Assembly (NCBI GenBank): GCA_030374805.1 | Contig: JARGSG010000204.1 | Location: 62,001-126,000, forward strand | Direction of reading: 5' to 3' | Source: Gracilaria gracilis | Taxonomy: Eukaryota; Rhodophyta; Florideophyceae; Gracilariales; Gracilariaceae | DNA: 64,000 bases | Shown here: piece by piece, positions 57,601 through 64,000 of the stretch | Layout of the letters: every line of letters begins with the position of its first letter | Numbering within the stretch: position 1 is the first letter of the stretch | Translations under genes and position numbers: made by a program | Notes under the pieces: generated by a model | Told to the model about the DNA's origin: nothing | Databases searched by the model: none | The model's input: the letters and a program-made list of their open reading frames with translations, nothing else

Positions 57601-57960
57601 GCATGTGCAGAGGCTGAGGATCGAGGTTACGACCTGAAAGAGTCGTACAACAGCATCTTCCCACATTTGCGTGTTTGTCATCACATATTAGTTGACTCAA
57701 AAGCTCTGTTTGACACCATCACTACGCTCCACGAGTGCAGGGAATTTAGGTTAAGGAAAACGGTGACGATGCTCCGAGATGCTTTTGAAGCGGGCGAATT
57801 GGACCGGCTTTCATGGATTCCCGGAAAGCGCAACGTAGCCGATGCACTTACAAAACGCAGCGTTGAGCAGTCGACTCAGCTGAATCTCATGTTAGAGCTT
57901 GGTTTATGGATCATTGACGAGTCCAAAGGAATTAGTCATGATTATAGAACGTGGCAGTAG
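54664..57960 (+). CDS. pol: Copia Pol: protease, integrase, reverse transcriptase, RNase H
   Basis: The open frame starts after a stop at 54661-54663 and overlaps the Gag end; the first ATG is at 54772, but the protease site lies before it, so expression as a Gag-Pol fusion is likely. Protease: LDEGSPLSSGG (Asp codon 54712), where D-S/T-G is usual. Integrase: HHCC motif (LHRLTHAHP ... CGICAQS), then Asp (SDFMFC, 55369), Asp (SADDEF) and Glu (GIVERKNGVVKR). RT: VADIKGAFLQS, LPYGIVDAGRQW and the active site KLVDDLLVAG (56968-56973). RNase H: SFSDASHG, SSFGAEILACAEA, VDSKALFD and WIPGKRNVADALTKR. The frame is uninterrupted for 1098 codons. Confidence 0.95.
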   Translation, partial: TVFSLRDSERDPNPILDEGSPLSSGGIGSAIHLCEAMGIPFDPYKPRTRYRRGWGHNCENSKEVKCSWTLSFQDMRNQMTEITFDLFDDDSPLTIGLDIQRYSVTDFTSQPPTITFHRDTDKEPRIIGLYISSTSVYNARARALITPTMNTLLASAGRNLRPRTLAKRLHRLTHAHPEEIIDLCKRAGQNSKELEEEVRKLSDNCGICAQSGLPNPSKKVSISHVNQAFNIEIQSDFMFCVIRGTRYAVLHIVDCGTGYSEGTIMSDREAGSIIATIEVEWINRHGAPESLSADDEFNSRQTKSFLSGRNIRFKARPVRRHNKTGIVERKNGVVKRILERLQLDQTSATDRTILSRAIFLSNCFTGSKVLSSFELAKGYAPSILGAPRRMVTEELLKAYTEQAASRALQRAMKARNHTGLSQSAIKPGDEVLFFFRTSANNIPDEWRSAVVVKAHQHYIEVRRRVRGPISRVAYEDLRLRPNSPLARELGEGLMEDYIDLTLSPSSSSDQGSPMHTTGALMAVNEEHARKDMGDYTQGLIDNPELNGPHELESSEQRVLVNMQKVLGNRQVSAREVEFAPPWILRKAVEKERDDNWTTAYEEVSEYDIPRDANVISSHTVYKVKEDEDGHRKLKARLVTHGNRDDLKDEIRKDCSNADMIVIRLLLSVSLCLGFDLGVADIKGAFLQSGPIKRDIYVRPAPEFRTKRGVLWKLTKLPYGIVDAGRQWAKRIEAWMLGTMNLTRIYGINQLFVDRDESGNITLVIAKLVDDLLVAGTSYTIAKFMQDLGHEFEVGKVRTGSKLSFAGCDILIDEEHSITLTMSSYMDRLEPIEMSRARRRQREERTTDNETRSYRSLAGTLMYLGSAVLPQASFVTSRMQQELGGLKVKHLVDANAMLQEIRNMNPVVKYVVPIGVTSATLVSFSDASHGTNDQAYGQTGVICGIKFITEFGEDPIFHPIHWTSCKQRRVTYSSFGAEILACAEAEDRGYDLKESYNSIFPHLRVCHHILVDSKALFDTITTLHECREFRLRKTVTMLRDAFEAGELDRLSWIPGKRNVADALTKRSVEQSTQLNLMLELGLWIIDESKGISHDYRTWQ
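54667..54705 (+). promoter_or_regulatory. Candidate -1 ribosomal frameshift signal at gag/pol
   Basis: A slippery run GTTTTTT (54667-54673; zero-frame codons TTT TTT) is followed by a 6-nt spacer CGTTAA that contains the Gag stop. Then comes a perfect 10-bp hairpin: GGGATTCGGA (54680-54689), loop ACGAGA, TCCGAATCCC (54696-54705). Pol is exactly in the -1 frame. Layout and spacing match known -1 frameshift signals. The first base of the heptamer is G rather than T, as is tolerated in some natural sites. Confidence 0.75.
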
Positions 57961-58000
57961 TATGCTATGTTCCGTTAAACTTGTAACGGATACTAGCGCG

Positions 58001-58010
58001 ACGGGGGGTG
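58001..58010 (+). other. Polypurine tract
   Basis: ACGGGGGGTG immediately precedes the 3' LTR, the expected place for the plus-strand primer. Confidence 0.7.
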
Positions 58011-58265
58011 TGTTAGAGTATTAGCGACTGTTAGCAACATACTCACTGTTGGTAACTAATAGTGACGGTCCCACAAGTTCCGTCCGACAGTCATTAGCCC
58101 AACGGCCGCCCAGTATCCGTATATAAAGGCACACCATTAACCCAGGAGCTCACTTTCCGGGAGCTCCCGGGCAGACCCCTTGTGCCAATAGTATTACTTG
58201 TGAACTATCCCCTCCTACACTGCACTCCGATGAACTTCGAGCATGTGGCCGAAGGGCATACGAAA
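58011..58265 (+). repeat. 3' LTR
   Basis: 255 bp, identical to the 5' LTR except A for G at 58196. The TATA box is at 58120-58128. It could drive transcription into the flanking DNA. Confidence 0.96.
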
Positions 58266-58270
58266 ACGGT

Positions 58271-59179
58271 ACACGAATAACTACACGAATTTTTGGATTT
58301 CGAGGCACGCGGAAAAGGCTTTATTTGCAGGGTCAAGCGCACCAGCTCCACCGCTCGTCGTTGCCAAGAACGCTCACGGCCGACTCCGCGCCTCGTGGAG
58401 CCGTGCGCTTAACCGCTTTGCAACTACAGCCGCCGCCGCGGCCTCTCTTCGCTTTTTCTTTCTTCGCCAACAAACCCTCCCCCGTCCCCACTTTCACAGC
58501 CCAATTACACAGGAAACATAATCAACCACCCGGGTTCCCCGTCAAAATCTATGCGTTCGCCTGCACGGGTCACACAGCGCCATCTCCACAACAAAATCCC
58601 ACTTTGTCCTCGCTTCTACCCCCCCGGCCCCACGTTTCAGTAACTACTTTCTACAACGTTGCGTCGTGGTCTCTGCAGAAACAAAATTTGACTCACCTCC
58701 TACATCGAACAAAGCCGCAACACGACAAGCATTTTGTACACCAAATCTGTCGAACACACAGCAGGCATCCTTGGCATACTTACTGTCAAGGCGCAAATTC
58801 ACAGGCTCTCTCTGTCTCAAAGTTAAAGGCACGTGCGCCACTTGTGGGAACGCCTCGCTCTCGCACACCAACAGAAACTTGGCATGTAATGCCTAAGGCC
58901 GTCGCAAATCCCGCTTTTGGTGCCTCAAGGGTCCATCCAGTTCGCCTTAATGGGACGTTGCGGCTTCTACAAATGTAACAAGAAGCCAAAAGTCCTGCCT
59001 CACGAGAAACCTGCTTTGCCCGTCCGCTCCCATAACGAATTTACGGATCAAGACAATTCGCTCAATTGAACAAAGTGGCAAGTTTTTGCCCACACTCAGC
59101 TCACAATAGCGCTTTCCAATTTTTGGAGATGACCGTTTGAACATCGGAAGCCAAACATAAATCCTCGTCGGGCCACACC
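58271..59179. other. Spacer right of the retrotransposon, no gene seen
   Basis: Pro/Arg-coding frames on both strands look like chance. This is the right flank of the insertion site. Confidence 0.4.
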
Positions 59180-59583
59180 CTACGCAGTTCCTCAACATAC
59201 TTCTGTGGTGCAAAGCCCTCGACGGGAAACAACAAGCCGCGTCGCGGACGAGCACCTCAGGGTGTTCAGGCCCTGCTCCCTGTGAAGGGCAGTCGAGCGG
59301 CAGAACCCTCCGATAGGGCCAACACGAGCCGGGTGTAAGTCCGGGTGGCCCCGATCTGGGCGTGCAGTCGGAGGTGGAGGGGTGAAGAATCAGCTTTAGA
59401 AACCGACACTGTCGGACGAACCAATACGTATGGCAGTATCCAACCCAACGGAATGGGCAACGAGGGATCAACAAATGAGCCGCGCAGCGGAGCACTGACT
59501 CACGAGAGTGGGGCGGCAAGCCCAATACCAAAAGGGACAACCTGTATAACAGGGCGAAGCAGCAAGAGCCGTATGACGGAAGA
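59180..59583 (+). other. Probable group II intron relic (structured RNA sequence)
   Basis: The stretch is dense in short helices: CCGAC/GTCGG (59403-59415), CCTGT/ACAGG (59541-59553) and GCCC/GGGC around 59348. From about 59474 it reads like the 3' part of a bacterial or organellar group II intron: GTGGGGCGGCAAGCCCAATA at 59508-59527, then GGGCGAAGCAGCAAGAGCC. The last piece, GAGCCGTATGACGGAAGATG from 59566, equals the first strand and loop of a domain V helix, but the second strand (expected near GTACGGTTC) is absent. There is no intron-encoded protein. Identification rests on remembered domain V style, not on a model search. Confidence 0.45.
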
Positions 59584-60116
59584 TGCACCAATGGTGACGG
59601 AAAAACAATAAAGAAATAGCCGTAACGACGGTCCAGAACTCCTCGATGGTAGAGGCGGTTGACAAGTCCGGATATGCGGCGACTTTCCCAAGAAGTGGGC
59701 TAGAGTCGGGCGCAAGCTGCGACAAGTCAGAGCCAAAGTCCTCCTTGAGGTTTACTTCCGTACAGTGGCGGCAAGTGCCGCCACTTATATACGGCACTTG
59801 AAAATATCAAGTAAATATCTAAGTAACCGGCACTGCCGGCCATGACACTACACGTGGACTACCCGTGAGGGATTGCCACGGCGCACCCGACATCGGGCCA
59901 TTGCAGACACACGTGTCTACAATTACTACCCTTCCTAGGCGCACCCCATAATGGGCATAATAAACTAATAACTAGTCATATCTAGCGGTGGCGAGACCGG
60001 AAACGGATCAAACTCTTATGAAGAGTTGTAACGCGCATCCCCTGTAAAGGGCCATTGCACTACATCTCCCCCTTCTCAGGTTGAGACACCGTTCAGACGG
60101 CCGTCCACGCTCCACC
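59584..60116. repeat. Hairpin-rich spacer upstream of the Gag-like ORF
   Basis: Non-coding. Perfect short hairpins include GTGGCGGC/GCCGCCAC (59765-59784), CCGGC/GCCGG (59827-59839), CCCGA/TCGGG (59886-59897), AGACA/TGTCT with a 4-nt loop near 59909, and AACTCTT/AAGAGTT (60011-60027). At its right edge TCTCCCCCTTCTCAG (60065-60079) looks like a splice acceptor and recurs at 62058-62072. Confidence 0.6.
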
Positions 60117-61475
60117 ATGGGAGTTCATAACCACGTCCCCCTCGACGGGGTTGCCGAGATAAGTTCGGAACCACGCACTCCACCGCCTGTTACACCATCT
60201 TCCTCAGCGCCCAACTCCCCAACAATGTCGCACAACAACCCTCACCAACCTCCGAGTGCCCCTCCGTCTTCGACGGCACGCATGCAAGTCTCGAATCCGC
60301 CGTTCCGGTCCGTGCCTCTTCCGCAAGCGGCGGCAGTTTCGCAACCCGGGTCTTCCGGTCAAGGTCCTGCGCCTGCACAAGGTGCTGGTCCTGCCCCTGT
60401 GTGGGATTGGTTCAACATCGACTTGCCCGCTTCCGCGGCTGGCTGGCCGGCTCTCGGTACTTTGCGCATCCGGGATCCTCACCGGCATAGTGCGATATTC
60501 GCCCAGGCACCCTGGTTTGACGCCGAAGCGCTCTCGGACACCGAGCTTATCGAATCCTACACCATCGATGGCAATCTCCCTGGCGGGCTTCCGGTAGACG
60601 TGACCCGTTCTTGGGACTGGCGCGCCCGCGTGGCGGTGAATCCGAGTTGCCTATTCGTAGGTCGGCACGAGTCGCGGCAGTTTGCTCGAAACGAGATGGC
60701 CCGTATCGGGTACGCGCGGCACTTCCGAGCTCCGAACGAGCATCCTGTGCCGGAACAGTACCGGTATGACGTTGCGCGATACCGAACATTCGGCGAAGTC
60801 GGCTACGGCGACTATCTTGCCAACGCGTTGGACGAGATCGACCGATATTCGGATACCGTACAGCCCCACCAGGATTTGATACTGTGGGCTCGGCCCATTC
60901 TTCGCGCCGAGTTCCGGTATCTCCGCCGTCCAGCACGGTCAGCCTTCTTGGAAGGACTCCGCTTTGAGCGGAAGTGGCGCTCCCGTTTTGGGATTCTGGC
61001 GCCATACCAGTGTTCTGAAGTCGAACGACTGGCTGGGCACGCCCGCCGAGGACGGTACATGCAACTTCCAGACTTCTGGCCGGCCGTCGAGGTCCCACGA
61101 GGGTGTTACGTGGAGCTCCCGCCCTGTATTACATACATCGGGTCGTACTTCATGAACAATCCGCCTCGCGGCCTTCGGAGTCTCCTAGCCACTGAATGGA
61201 CTGTCCGCGTAGCGGCGTATCTCCTCGTCGAGGCGTACGACGCTTACCGTCTGTGGCATATTCCGGGTCTCATCCGGCAATCAATCCGTAACTTGGACCT
61301 TTCCGAAGTACTCGGCTCAGTGCGCAACGCTCGTGAAGCAACCCAACTGGTGGGCGTGATCGACCAGATTGACTGGGATGAAGTGCCTGCCAACCAGGTA
61401 TCCGGTGGGGTCCGCCGGCCGAACGACCGCTCTCCGGGACGTACTGTCAATGCCGGCGATTTTCGTCTACTTTGA
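60117..61475 (+). CDS. Unrecognised Gag-sized protein, ORF A
   Basis: 452 aa from an ATG in ideal context (CCACCATGG); the 12 codons above it start at TTG. Residues 1-95 are Pro/Ser-rich and disordered. The remainder is Trp/Tyr/Arg-rich and looks folded (APVWDWFNIDLPASAAGWPA, YRYDVARYRTFGEVGYGDYL, TYIGSYFMNNPPRGLR). No family is recognised. Size, basic character, repeat-rich surroundings and the out-of-frame partner just downstream suggest a mobile-element structural protein, but no polymerase or transposase is seen nearby. It stops at TGA (61473) within CTT TGA C, and a second frame continues in +1. Confidence 0.55.
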   Translation: MGVHNHVPLDGVAEISSEPRTPPPVTPSSSAPNSPTMSHNNPHQPPSAPPSSTARMQVSNPPFRSVPLPQAAAVSQPGSSGQGPAPAQGAGPAPVWDWFNIDLPASAAGWPALGTLRIRDPHRHSAIFAQAPWFDAEALSDTELIESYTIDGNLPGGLPVDVTRSWDWRARVAVNPSCLFVGRHESRQFARNEMARIGYARHFRAPNEHPVPEQYRYDVARYRTFGEVGYGDYLANALDEIDRYSDTVQPHQDLILWARPILRAEFRYLRRPARSAFLEGLRFERKWRSRFGILAPYQCSEVERLAGHARRGRYMQLPDFWPAVEVPRGCYVELPPCITYIGSYFMNNPPRGLRSLLATEWTVRVAAYLLVEAYDAYRLWHIPGLIRQSIRNLDLSEVLGSVRNAREATQLVGVIDQIDWDEVPANQVSGGVRRPNDRSPGRTVNAGDFRLL

Positions 61476-61941
61476 CCCATGGGAATGGGAAGTAATCGGA
61501 CCCGCCGAAGCGGCTGAGCGTCGCCGAGGAGATCGGTATATCCCCGAGGGGCACCCGCGTGGGTTCATCTACGTCGATGACGGCGACGATGACCCTGTAG
61601 AGGGAGGAAGCCCCATGGACGAGGGAAGCCCAGCGGGCACAGTGGAAGAACAACAGCCCGAAGCGACGGGAGAGGGCGACATTGTCGAAAACGTCGACCC
61701 ACCCGCTGAAGCGGCTCCTGATCCAACAATCCCCTGGGGGCAATCTGTGGCGACAACCGATGACGTCGGCGCTACCATAACGCCACGTGCGGTGGTTATT
61801 CGCGACTTCCTACGAGGTGTAGGTGTGGCCGTACCGGATACGGTGACCGACGAGTCGGATCTGCAAGCGATTGCAGCGCAACACTTCTCCGGCGCTCCCG
61901 GCGGTGGCAACACCCCAGGTGCTGGGCCATCTGGCGCTTAG
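61450..61941 (+). CDS. Unrecognised acidic protein, ORF B
   Basis: 163 aa from an ATG that overlaps the end of ORF A by 26 nt, or about 155 aa as a +1 extension of it. It starts FVYFDPWEWEVIGPAEAAE, then turns Asp/Glu/Gly/Pro-rich with a helical C terminus (RAVVIRDFLRGVGVAVPD). No family is recognised. Strong coding look downstream of the shift site supports continuity with ORF A. Confidence 0.45.
   Translation: MPAIFVYFDPWEWEVIGPAEAAERRRGDRYIPEGHPRGFIYVDDGDDDPVEGGSPMDEGSPAGTVEEQQPEATGEGDIVENVDPPAEAAPDPTIPWGQSVATTDDVGATITPRAVVIRDFLRGVGVAVPDTVTDESDLQAIAAQHFSGAPGGGNTPGAGPSGA
61470..61476 (+). promoter_or_regulatory. Candidate +1 frameshift site CTTTGAC
   Basis: CTT TGA C is the heptamer at which ribosomes shift +1 in bacterial prfB. 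Shifting here would join ORF A (frame 0) to ORF B (frame +1) and read ...RLL-DPWEWEV.... A simple one-base mutation would look the same. Confidence 0.4.
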
Positions 61942-62431
61942 GCCTCCCAAGGAGGGTGATCGTAACTTGAGATCGACCCCAGTAGCGAGGGGCAAAGCCC
62001 CGTAGTTGAAGTAAACTCCTCCGGCTTGTGCCGGCTTGGCTTTGAATTTTCTTCTGCTCTCCCCCTTCTCAGTGGGCAGTACCTCATGCGAGGCTGTTGC
62101 GAATGACCCACGAGAGAGGGGCTAAGCTTCCGCTGTGAGCGGCTGTAGCATCATAACTTCATAGTCTTCCTTCCAGTATCCTGGCTCCTCTTCCTTCTTC
62201 TAGGCTTCGATCTTCTTCTTCTCCACTGTAGTGGCTTCCGCATTTCGCGGCGTATTTGCTCAACAAGAGCTGTCTGCTCAGAGCGACTTGGTCCGCCTGC
62301 GGCGGCTTAGTGATCTCAACTTAACTTAGCTGCATCCGCTTGAAGCGGCATATCCTTGCGTAATGCAATACTGTCCGCATGAGGCGGTATATTCCGTCTG
62401 AGACGGCTGTGCTCAATTGAGACGTGGGCGG
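61942..62431. repeat. Array of mini-hairpins between convergent ORFs
   Basis: Non-coding, with at least six perfect hairpins in about 450 bp: GGGGC/GCCCC (61989-62001), CCGGC/GCCGG (62021-62034), CCGCT/AGCGG (62130-62142), CCACT/AGTGG (62223-62234), CCGCT/AGCGG (62336-62348) and CCGTC/GACGG (62394-62406). Loops are 2-4 nt. Most are preceded by T and followed by C. Confidence 0.75.
62058..62072 (+). repeat. Second copy of a splice-acceptor-like 15-mer
   Basis: TCTCCCCCTTCTCAG, identical to 60065-60079. One copy precedes ORF A by 37 nt; this one follows ORF B by 116 nt. Confidence 0.7.
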
Positions 62432-64000
62432 TCAACCCACTTGGGCTTTGTCCAGCGTAGCCGGTATCGGTGTCCGTGTGCGACGGTGGTACTGCAAGAC
62501 CTTCGAGCGAGGCAAATGCTCAATAGGCTCGTGCGTATCCTCTGAAGAGGCATAGCCGTACCAACGGACTCGATACAGTAGTTCCCCGTCAGGGGCGTAG
62601 CCGTGACTTACCAGACGGTCGATAACATATTCCTCATCGAGGACCTTCCGCTCTGTGTGCGGCTTGGTCGAGGAATCCTCTTTCGAGGCGTCATCGCTCC
62701 TGTTCCCGTCGTGGGCATCGTCAAATGTAGGCGGCTTCCGTCCTGACGGCAACACATCCTGTACACCAGGCAAAGGCGACGTTGACCATGGTGTTTTCCT
62801 GACTGTCAGGCTTCCAGTTTCCTGGTTCTTCTTCCCATGCTGCTGGGCTGTGAACGGACTTCGTTCTTTTCGCATGGCGAGCTTCCGGCGTTCCGGCATA
62901 ATCTCCCGTTGCGACGGTGAACGGTCCGCAAAGCGGTGCGCCAGCGAGTGGTGCTGCAGCACGTGCCGTGGCGGCGGTTTGCCGCGCGCTGCGGTTGCTG
63001 AGCTGTGCGCCGTTGCACGGCTGGCGTTTGCCGATTCAAATTCGGAATTTTTCGACGTTCCGTTTCTCGGCACTGTCAGCCTAGCAGGCGGCACTCGGCT
63101 TGCGACAGGCACGTGTCGTACGCGTGCGCTGTCATCCTCCACAGGAGGCGGTTCGCCCACGGAGCTTGACACTCTGAGTGGTGCGTGCGCGTCTGCAGTA
63201 CTCGACTGTTTTCCACTTACTGTGGCTTCACGGATTGCCGAAGCGGCGTTTGTTTCCGTACTTTTCCCGGCTTCATCCCTTGATGCTTCGCTAAAATCTC
63301 CCGAAGTCGGGTCTGCCGTAACAGTACGGTCTTCACTAACTAACTTCTCTCCTTCCGGACTTCCGGCCTTGCGATTCACCACGGTGGTGCTTTCCAACTC
63401 AGGCTTCCGTGGTAACGGCGCGTCGTTCTCTTCCGGTCTTCCGGCTTCGATCGTCACCGGAGCGGCGTCCTTCTCCGAAGGCCTCAGCGAATCTGTGCGA
63501 CTCTTCCGGCTTTCCGGCAGCATGTCACGTACCATATCGGTTCTGTGCTCCCGTTCTCGGGCCTGCGAACGTAACTCCTCCTCTTGAGGCTTGCGCGGTA
63601 CCTGCGCGTCGTCCTCTTTCTTCCGGTTCTCCGGCTGCGTGTCACGCGTCCGCGTGCGACTGCGTGCGGCAGAGGCCTGCGAAGGCGACTCCGTTTCCGA
63701 CGGCGACAACGGCAAGGAACGATCTGCCGCCTCTCCCTCCTCAGTTGGAGCGTCGGGGGTGGTGGTCAGTATCCCCGGAGGGGCCAATATCCGCGTGTGC
63801 ACATGAGCGGCAGTTGCGACTGGTGCGTCTACTTCCGGCTTAGCTGGCAAATCAGCGAGACCGCGTTCCGGATGCGGCAACAAAGACAGTTGAGTGCGAG
63901 TTCCCGCTTCGGCGGCAGTTTCCGTCTCGACGGCTGTTTCCATTGTAGGTGCGGTAGTAGCCGACGATGGCGGTTGCGATTCCTGTGAAACAGGCTTTGG
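62432..64000 (-). CDS. Chromodomain protein, 5' end beyond the window
   Basis: The first ATG in the window (63941-63943) gives 503 aa, but the frame stays open to base 64000, so the protein is probably longer. About 430 residues are disordered, rich in Pro, Arg, Glu, Ser and Thr. The C terminus (residues 437-488, 62480-62635) is a chromodomain: EEYVIDRLVSHGY, LLYRVRWYGYASSEDTHEP, EHLPRSKVLQYH. The usual Trp of T-W-E-P is His, so one wall of the aromatic cage for methyl-lysine is altered. Chromodomains at the very C terminus occur in chromovirus Pol proteins, where they steer integration; no integrase is seen here. Mini-hairpins run through the coding sequence. Confidence 0.65.
   Translation of the reverse strand, partial: PKPVSQESQPPSSATTAPTMETAVETETAAEAGTRTQLSLLPHPERGLADLPAKPEVDAPVATAAHVHTRILAPPGILTTTPDAPTEEGEAADRSLPLSPSETESPSQASAARSRTRTRDTQPENRKKEDDAQVPRKPQEEELRSQAREREHRTDMVRDMLPESRKSRTDSLRPSEKDAAPVTIEAGRPEENDAPLPRKPELESTTVVNRKAGSPEGEKLVSEDRTVTADPTSGDFSEASRDEAGKSTETNAASAIREATVSGKQSSTADAHAPLRVSSSVGEPPPVEDDSARVRHVPVASRVPPARLTVPRNGTSKNSEFESANASRATAHSSATAARGKPPPRHVLQHHSLAHRFADRSPSQREIMPERRKLAMRKERSPFTAQQHGKKNQETGSLTVRKTPWSTSPLPGVQDVLPSGRKPPTFDDAHDGNRSDDASKEDSSTKPHTERKVLDEEYVIDRLVSHGYAPDGELLYRVRWYGYASSEDTHEPIEHLPRSKVLQYHRRTRTPIPATLDKAQVG

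Larger units (their letters stand above)
53330..58265 (+). mobile_element. Complete Ty1/copia LTR retrotransposon
   Basis: 4936 bp: 255-bp LTRs at both ends, Gag and Pol in two frames, a candidate primer-binding site and polypurine tract, and a 5-bp target duplication ACGGT (53325-53329 and 58266-58270). The LTRs differ at one base only (G at 53515, A at 58196), so insertion is very recent. Gene order protease-integrase-reverse transcriptase-RNase H marks the Ty1/copia superfamily. The lack of a CCHC knuckle in Gag and the sequence style suggest the GalEa-like branch known from red algae and animals; this is an inference. All catalytic motifs of integrase, RT and RNase H are intact, so the copy may be active. 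The element ends in AA rather than the usual CA. Confidence 0.96.

Noticed and set aside
58947-59591. A 214-codon minus-strand frame
   Set aside because: It covers the structured group II-like stretch and the translation is irregular. It is best explained as antisense of a structured RNA.

Overview
ORGANISM. The window looks like nuclear DNA of a photosynthetic eukaryote with compact, mostly intron-free genes, most likely a red alga. Support: eukaryotic genes (TFIIB, RPL19, nicastrin, RPAP1, GLTSCR1, OGG1) lie beside nucleus-encoded plastid-type genes (glutamyl-tRNA reductase, a carotenoid-isomerase-like enzyme, a DUF3727-type protein, a YlxR-family protein). Five of these plastid candidates carry a Phe within the first 8 residues, as described for red algal and glaucophyte transit peptides. 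Only one spliced gene (RPL19) is clear. The phylum is an inference; no species is claimed. LAYOUT. 0-0.9 kb: non-coding DNA with short hairpins like those at the right end. 2.79-3.73 kb: a 937-bp element with perfect 29-bp terminal inverted repeats. 4.2-53.0 kb: a gene-rich host segment. In order it holds a secreted Cys-rich protein with an 18-unit heptad array, CRTISO-like (-), LpxC (+), HAD-like pseudo-enzyme (-), nicastrin (+), RPAP1 (-), cyclin-like (+), a macro-like/TIR/TKL kinase (-), an HIBCH-like hydrolase (+), an RBR-like RING protein (-), RPL19 (+), a PQ-loop membrane protein (-), OGG1 (-), DUF3727-like (+), a TB2/DP1 (REEP/HVA22) protein (-), an AANAT-like acetyltransferase (-), a basic chromatin-type protein (+), YlxR (+), GluTR (-), GLTSCR1 (-) and TFIIB (-). 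Many neighbours are divergent pairs over GC-rich spacers of 0.3-1 kb. Two fragments of one LINE-like retroelement sit at 30.4 and 43.6 kb. 53.33-58.27 kb: a complete, very young Ty1/copia retrotransposon (255-bp LTRs with one mismatch, 5-bp target duplication) whose Gag starts inside the LTR and whose Gag/Pol junction carries what looks like a -1 frameshift signal. 58.3-64 kb: repetitive, hairpin-rich DNA with a probable group II intron relic, a two-ORF Gag-sized protein joined at a possible +1 shift site, and a chromodomain ORF that runs off the window. HOW THE GENES FIT. The host genes are mostly housekeeping: transcription (TFIIB, RPAP1, GLTSCR1), translation (RPL19), DNA repair (OGG1), tetrapyrrole and carotenoid supply to the plastid, and lipid A-type sugar chemistry (LpxC). 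They form no operon-like pathway. The unusual biology lies in the macro-TIR-kinase fusion and in the mobile DNA on the right. All open frames were re-checked for ATG starts, and several N-terminal extensions that begin at TTG or GTG were trimmed.
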